Of a DNA stretch of 6,339 nt, positions 4,558 through 6,339 are shown in pieces (within the stretch, counting starts at the first letter, position 1; the number at the start of each line of letters is the position of its first letter). The position numbers were made by a program, and so were the translations under genes. The stretch is from JAUYQE01 sp035289745 (GTDB lineage Archaea; Nanobdellota; Nanobdellia; Woesearchaeales; GW2011-AR9). The notes below the pieces were generated by a model. It worked only from the letters and a program-made list of their open reading frames with translations. It was not told where the DNA came from and ran no database searches. The stretch is taken from positions 1 to 6,339 of the forward strand of contig DATDWF010000099.1 in NCBI GenBank assembly GCA_035289745.1. Reading direction: 5' to 3'.

Positions 4558-5865
4558 ATGGTCCTGATGAGAGAATCTGAAACAGTAGAGTTAAAGACGT
4601 CAACATCTGAACTGAAAGAGGCGATTATTTCTATAGTCTCCATCCTGAATAAGCATCAAAAAGGGGAGTTGTATTTTGGGGTTAAAAATGATGGCACGGT
4701 GGCTGGTCAAACGGTTACGGAGAATACCATACGGCAGATTTCTCAGACTATCTCCCAAAACATTGAACCAAAAGTATTCCCCAAAATAAACGAAGTAACT
4801 TTGAAAAAGAAAAAATGTGTCCATGTTGAATTTTCAGGGAATGATGCCCCCTATTACGCTTTTGGCCGTGCGTATATTCGTGTGGGTGATGAAGACAAGA
4901 AAATGAGCGCAGGAGAGATCGAGAGGCTCCTCTTAGAAAAAAATAAAGAGAAGATGGCCTGGGATAAAGAGGTTTGCAAGGAAGCAAAATTATCCAACAT
5001 CAATGTACGGAAAGTTACCTGGTTCCTCAAAAAATCTGGTTTAAAATTCGATTCGGTTGAGAACGCACTACGGAAATTGGGATTGCTGTCCGGTTCAAAA
5101 TTGCGAAATGCAGCAGTTATACTATTTGCAAAGAAACCGGAACAATTCTTTCCCAACGCAAAATTACGCTGTGCCGTTTTTGGAGAAACGACCGCAACTA
5201 CTATTGATATGCAGGAATACGTCGGGGATTTATTTACCTTAATTGAAAGAGCCGAGAAGTACGTTCTGGAAAATATTCATGTGGGGATGAGGCTGGAAGG
5301 ATTATACCGGGTTGATGTTCCTGAGATTAATAAAGAGGCCTTTCGGGAGGCGATCATTAATGCTTTCTGTCATCGAGACTACTATCTTTACGACTCCGTA
5401 AATATTGCCATTTTTAAAAGCAGAGTGGAAATTAGGAGCCCGGGGCTACTGTACGGCGGATTAACAGTCCTAAAAATAAAAACGGAAGAGGTCTCTGAGC
5501 GCCGGAATGAACTTCTGGCGGAGATGTTTCATAAAATTAACTTTGTAGAGAAGTGGGGGCGAGGGATAAGGTTGATTTTGTCGAAAGAGCCGGAGACGGA
5601 TTTTCGTGAAGTAGGAAGACAGTTTATTGTTACATTTAAGAGAAAAAGCATCAAAGAACCAGTCGGAGTAAATGTCGGAGTAAATGTCGGAGTAGAAGTC
5701 CTCTTAGAGCATATTCGTGCTCATCCTGGCCAAAGAGCGACCCACATGGCAGCGGCTTTTGGAGTGACGACTAGAACTATTGAACGCTGGATTAGGCAGC
5801 TTAAAAGTGAAGGGAAAATTGAGTTTAAAGGGAGCCCTAAGAGGGGGGGCTATTGGTTAAGATAA
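4558..5865 (+). CDS. AlbA_2 (Schlafen-type) / HATPase_c_4 winged-helix protein, putative transcriptional regulator
   Basis: 435 residues with three recognisable parts. Residues about 6-125 form an AlbA_2 domain: ESETVELK, KGELYFGVKNDGTVAGQ (35-51) and YIRVGDEDKKMS (106-117). Residues about 205-360 form an HATPase_c_4 domain: REAIINAFCHRDYYLYD (263-279) with Asn268 and the HRD triplet, VEIRSPGLLYGG (290-301), and RNELLAEMFHKINFVEKWGRGI (316-337). Residues about 380-435 form a winged helix (THMAAAFGVTTRTIERWIRQL, then a wing ending RGGYWLR). The linker at 369-381 is a GVNV repeat. Such proteins are generally annotated as ATP-binding DNA-interacting regulators, and AlbA_2 proteins also turn up among defence genes. 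Substrate and target are unknown. The start may be 4558 or the in-frame ATG at 4567 (MRESETVELK); neither has an SD. Low GC (37% in a sampled stretch) suggests acquisition. Confidence 0.92.
   Translation: MVLMRESETVELKTSTSELKEAIISIVSILNKHQKGELYFGVKNDGTVAGQTVTENTIRQISQTISQNIEPKVFPKINEVTLKKKKCVHVEFSGNDAPYYAFGRAYIRVGDEDKKMSAGEIERLLLEKNKEKMAWDKEVCKEAKLSNINVRKVTWFLKKSGLKFDSVENALRKLGLLSGSKLRNAAVILFAKKPEQFFPNAKLRCAVFGETTATTIDMQEYVGDLFTLIERAEKYVLENIHVGMRLEGLYRVDVPEINKEAFREAIINAFCHRDYYLYDSVNIAIFKSRVEIRSPGLLYGGLTVLKIKTEEVSERRNELLAEMFHKINFVEKWGRGIRLILSKEPETDFREVGRQFIVTFKRKSIKEPVGVNVGVNVGVEVLLEHIRAHPGQRATHMAAAFGVTTRTIERWIRQLKSEGKIEFKGSPKRGGYWLR
5662..5700 (+). repeat. 12-bp in-frame tandem repeat (3.25 units) coding GVNV
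   Basis: The unit GTCGGAGTAAAT occurs at 5662-5673 and 5674-5685 exactly, then as GTCGGAGTAGAA at 5686-5697, followed by GTC. It codes VGVNVGVNVGVEV in the linker between the ATPase-like domain and the winged helix. Because the unit is a multiple of three, copy-number change would alter linker length without a frameshift. Similar GVNV-type linkers are known in this protein class. Confidence 0.9.
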
Positions 5866-5888
5866 TGGGTGGCTCTTCTCCTGCATGA
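5865..5888 (+). other. Seven-codon mini-ORF bridging two genes (TAATG ... ATGA)
   Basis: ATG at 5865 overlaps the last base of the upstream TAA stop (TAATG). It reads MGGSSPA and ends in TGA at 5886-5888, overlapping the ATG of the next gene (ATGA). It could act as a reinitiation relay coupling the two genes, or be coincidence in a 19-base gap. No strong SD is seen for it. Confidence 0.25.
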
Positions 5889-6337
5889 AAACCTATCTCC
5901 CACCAACAGAAAAGAAATCCGTCGTGGAACGCTGGGAAGAGCTACGTCCATTACTGCCGGAAACACTGGATTCCGAACAAGCCTGGCGGCGCATCGCAGG
6001 AAGCCCTTTTCAGAAGGTATATTCCGGGCGTGCGTACGAGATGGAATTATGTCCGGCTTCTTTCAGACTCTCGCAGCCAGAATTAGGTGTTCGTTTTTAT
6101 GATGCAGAACCCGGTGCCGGGCTGGAAGCCGTGCTCGGCATTGCTATTGCGCTGCAGCCGCCGAAAACAAGAATAACCGGGCTGCTCTATTTCGCTGTCC
6201 AGAACACGCTGATCCGGTATGTTCTCGAAACTGAGGGCATTGATACGGAAGATCCGGTTGTGCAGCGCATTATCGCAGAAGAAAACGCTGCGCCGCTCCG
6301 CCCGGAAAAAGTTCCGGAGCTGCTGCAGAAGCCGTAA
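5885..6337 (+). CDS. Hypothetical soluble protein, unknown function
   Basis: 150 residues, no signal peptide and no clear TM segment. It begins MKTYLPPTEKKSVVERWEEL, with a helical charged N-terminus. The middle holds FQKVYSGRAYEMELCPASFRL (42-62) and LGVRFYDAEPGAGLEAVLGIAIAL (67-90). Then comes a helix LLYFAVQNTLIRYVLETEGIDTEDPVVQRIIAEEN (100-134) and a Pro-rich acidic end. One cysteine (56). I do not recognise a family. Coding quality is good and GC is high (about 58% in a sampled 60 bases), like the housekeeping flank and unlike the upstream AlbA_2 gene. The gap to that gene is 19 bases, so co-transcription is possible. A weak TTAAGATA (5857-5864) 28 nt upstream could serve as its own TATA box. 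The ATG at 5885 has no clear SD. The stop is complete just inside the window. Confidence 0.8.
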   Translation: MKTYLPPTEKKSVVERWEELRPLLPETLDSEQAWRRIAGSPFQKVYSGRAYEMELCPASFRLSQPELGVRFYDAEPGAGLEAVLGIAIALQPPKTRITGLLYFAVQNTLIRYVLETEGIDTEDPVVQRIIAEENAAPLRPEKVPELLQKP

Positions 6338-6339
6338 GA

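Noticed and set aside
4600..5242. Several open frames on both strands inside the AlbA_2 gene
   Set aside because: Shadows of a gene with clear AlbA_2 and HATPase_c_4 motifs; none shows a start signal or domain.
5869..6102. Alternative plus-strand frame starting at GTG 5869
   Set aside because: It overlaps the 5885-6337 gene in another frame, stops early, and its Arg/Ser/Thr-rich product looks like a frame shadow.
1..6339. CRISPR array, tRNA, rRNA, insertion sequence or attachment site
   Set aside because: No spaced direct repeats, no tRNA T-loop or cloverleaf, no transposase motifs and no terminal inverted repeats were found by eye on either strand.

Overview
This window most likely comes from an archaeon, and the genome style suggests a DPANN-type lineage (Woesearchaeota/Pacearchaeota-like). 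That placement is inference. The evidence is promoter architecture and gene content. Most genes have an archaeal TATA box with a purine-rich BRE-like flank; three of them start about 30 nt downstream of the TATA box with no Shine-Dalgarno (leaderless mRNAs), while two have a leader with an SD six bases before the ATG. Oligo-T tracts follow several genes. One protein is a small single-anchor exported protein of a kind common in DPANN genomes.

Layout. (1) 1-923, minus: type I glyceraldehyde-3-phosphate dehydrogenase, cut by the left window edge. (2) 924-1213: divergent promoter region. (3) 1214-2182, plus: NOL1/NOP2/Sun-family RNA m5C methyltransferase, followed by a short degenerate second copy of its C-terminal coding sequence (about 2195-2239). 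(4) 2306-2884, plus: two-TM membrane protein of unknown function with a YDDIFSDFDPRPY segment. (5) 2947-3750, minus: multi-TM DUF6159-like protein, convergent with gene 4. (6) 3823-4302, minus: small anchored extracytoplasmic protein with four cysteines. (7) 4303-4557: divergent intergenic region with a C9 tract, a hairpin and a T5 run. (8) 4558-5865, plus: AlbA_2 (Schlafen-type) / HATPase_c_4 / winged-helix regulator with a 12-bp tandem repeat in its linker. (9) 5885-6337, plus: conserved-looking soluble protein of unknown function.

The flanking genes look GC-rich and housekeeping-like. The central block 3823-5865 is visibly more AT-rich (about 37% GC in hand-counted 60-base samples, against 45-63% in flanking genes), which suggests an accessory or horizontally acquired segment made of the anchored protein and the divergent AlbA_2 protein. 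No CRISPR array, tRNA, rRNA or insertion sequence is visible. I do not see a convincing new multi-gene system. The most unusual features are the repeated methyltransferase tail, the AT-rich divergent pair, and the stop/start overlaps at the 5865-5888 junction.
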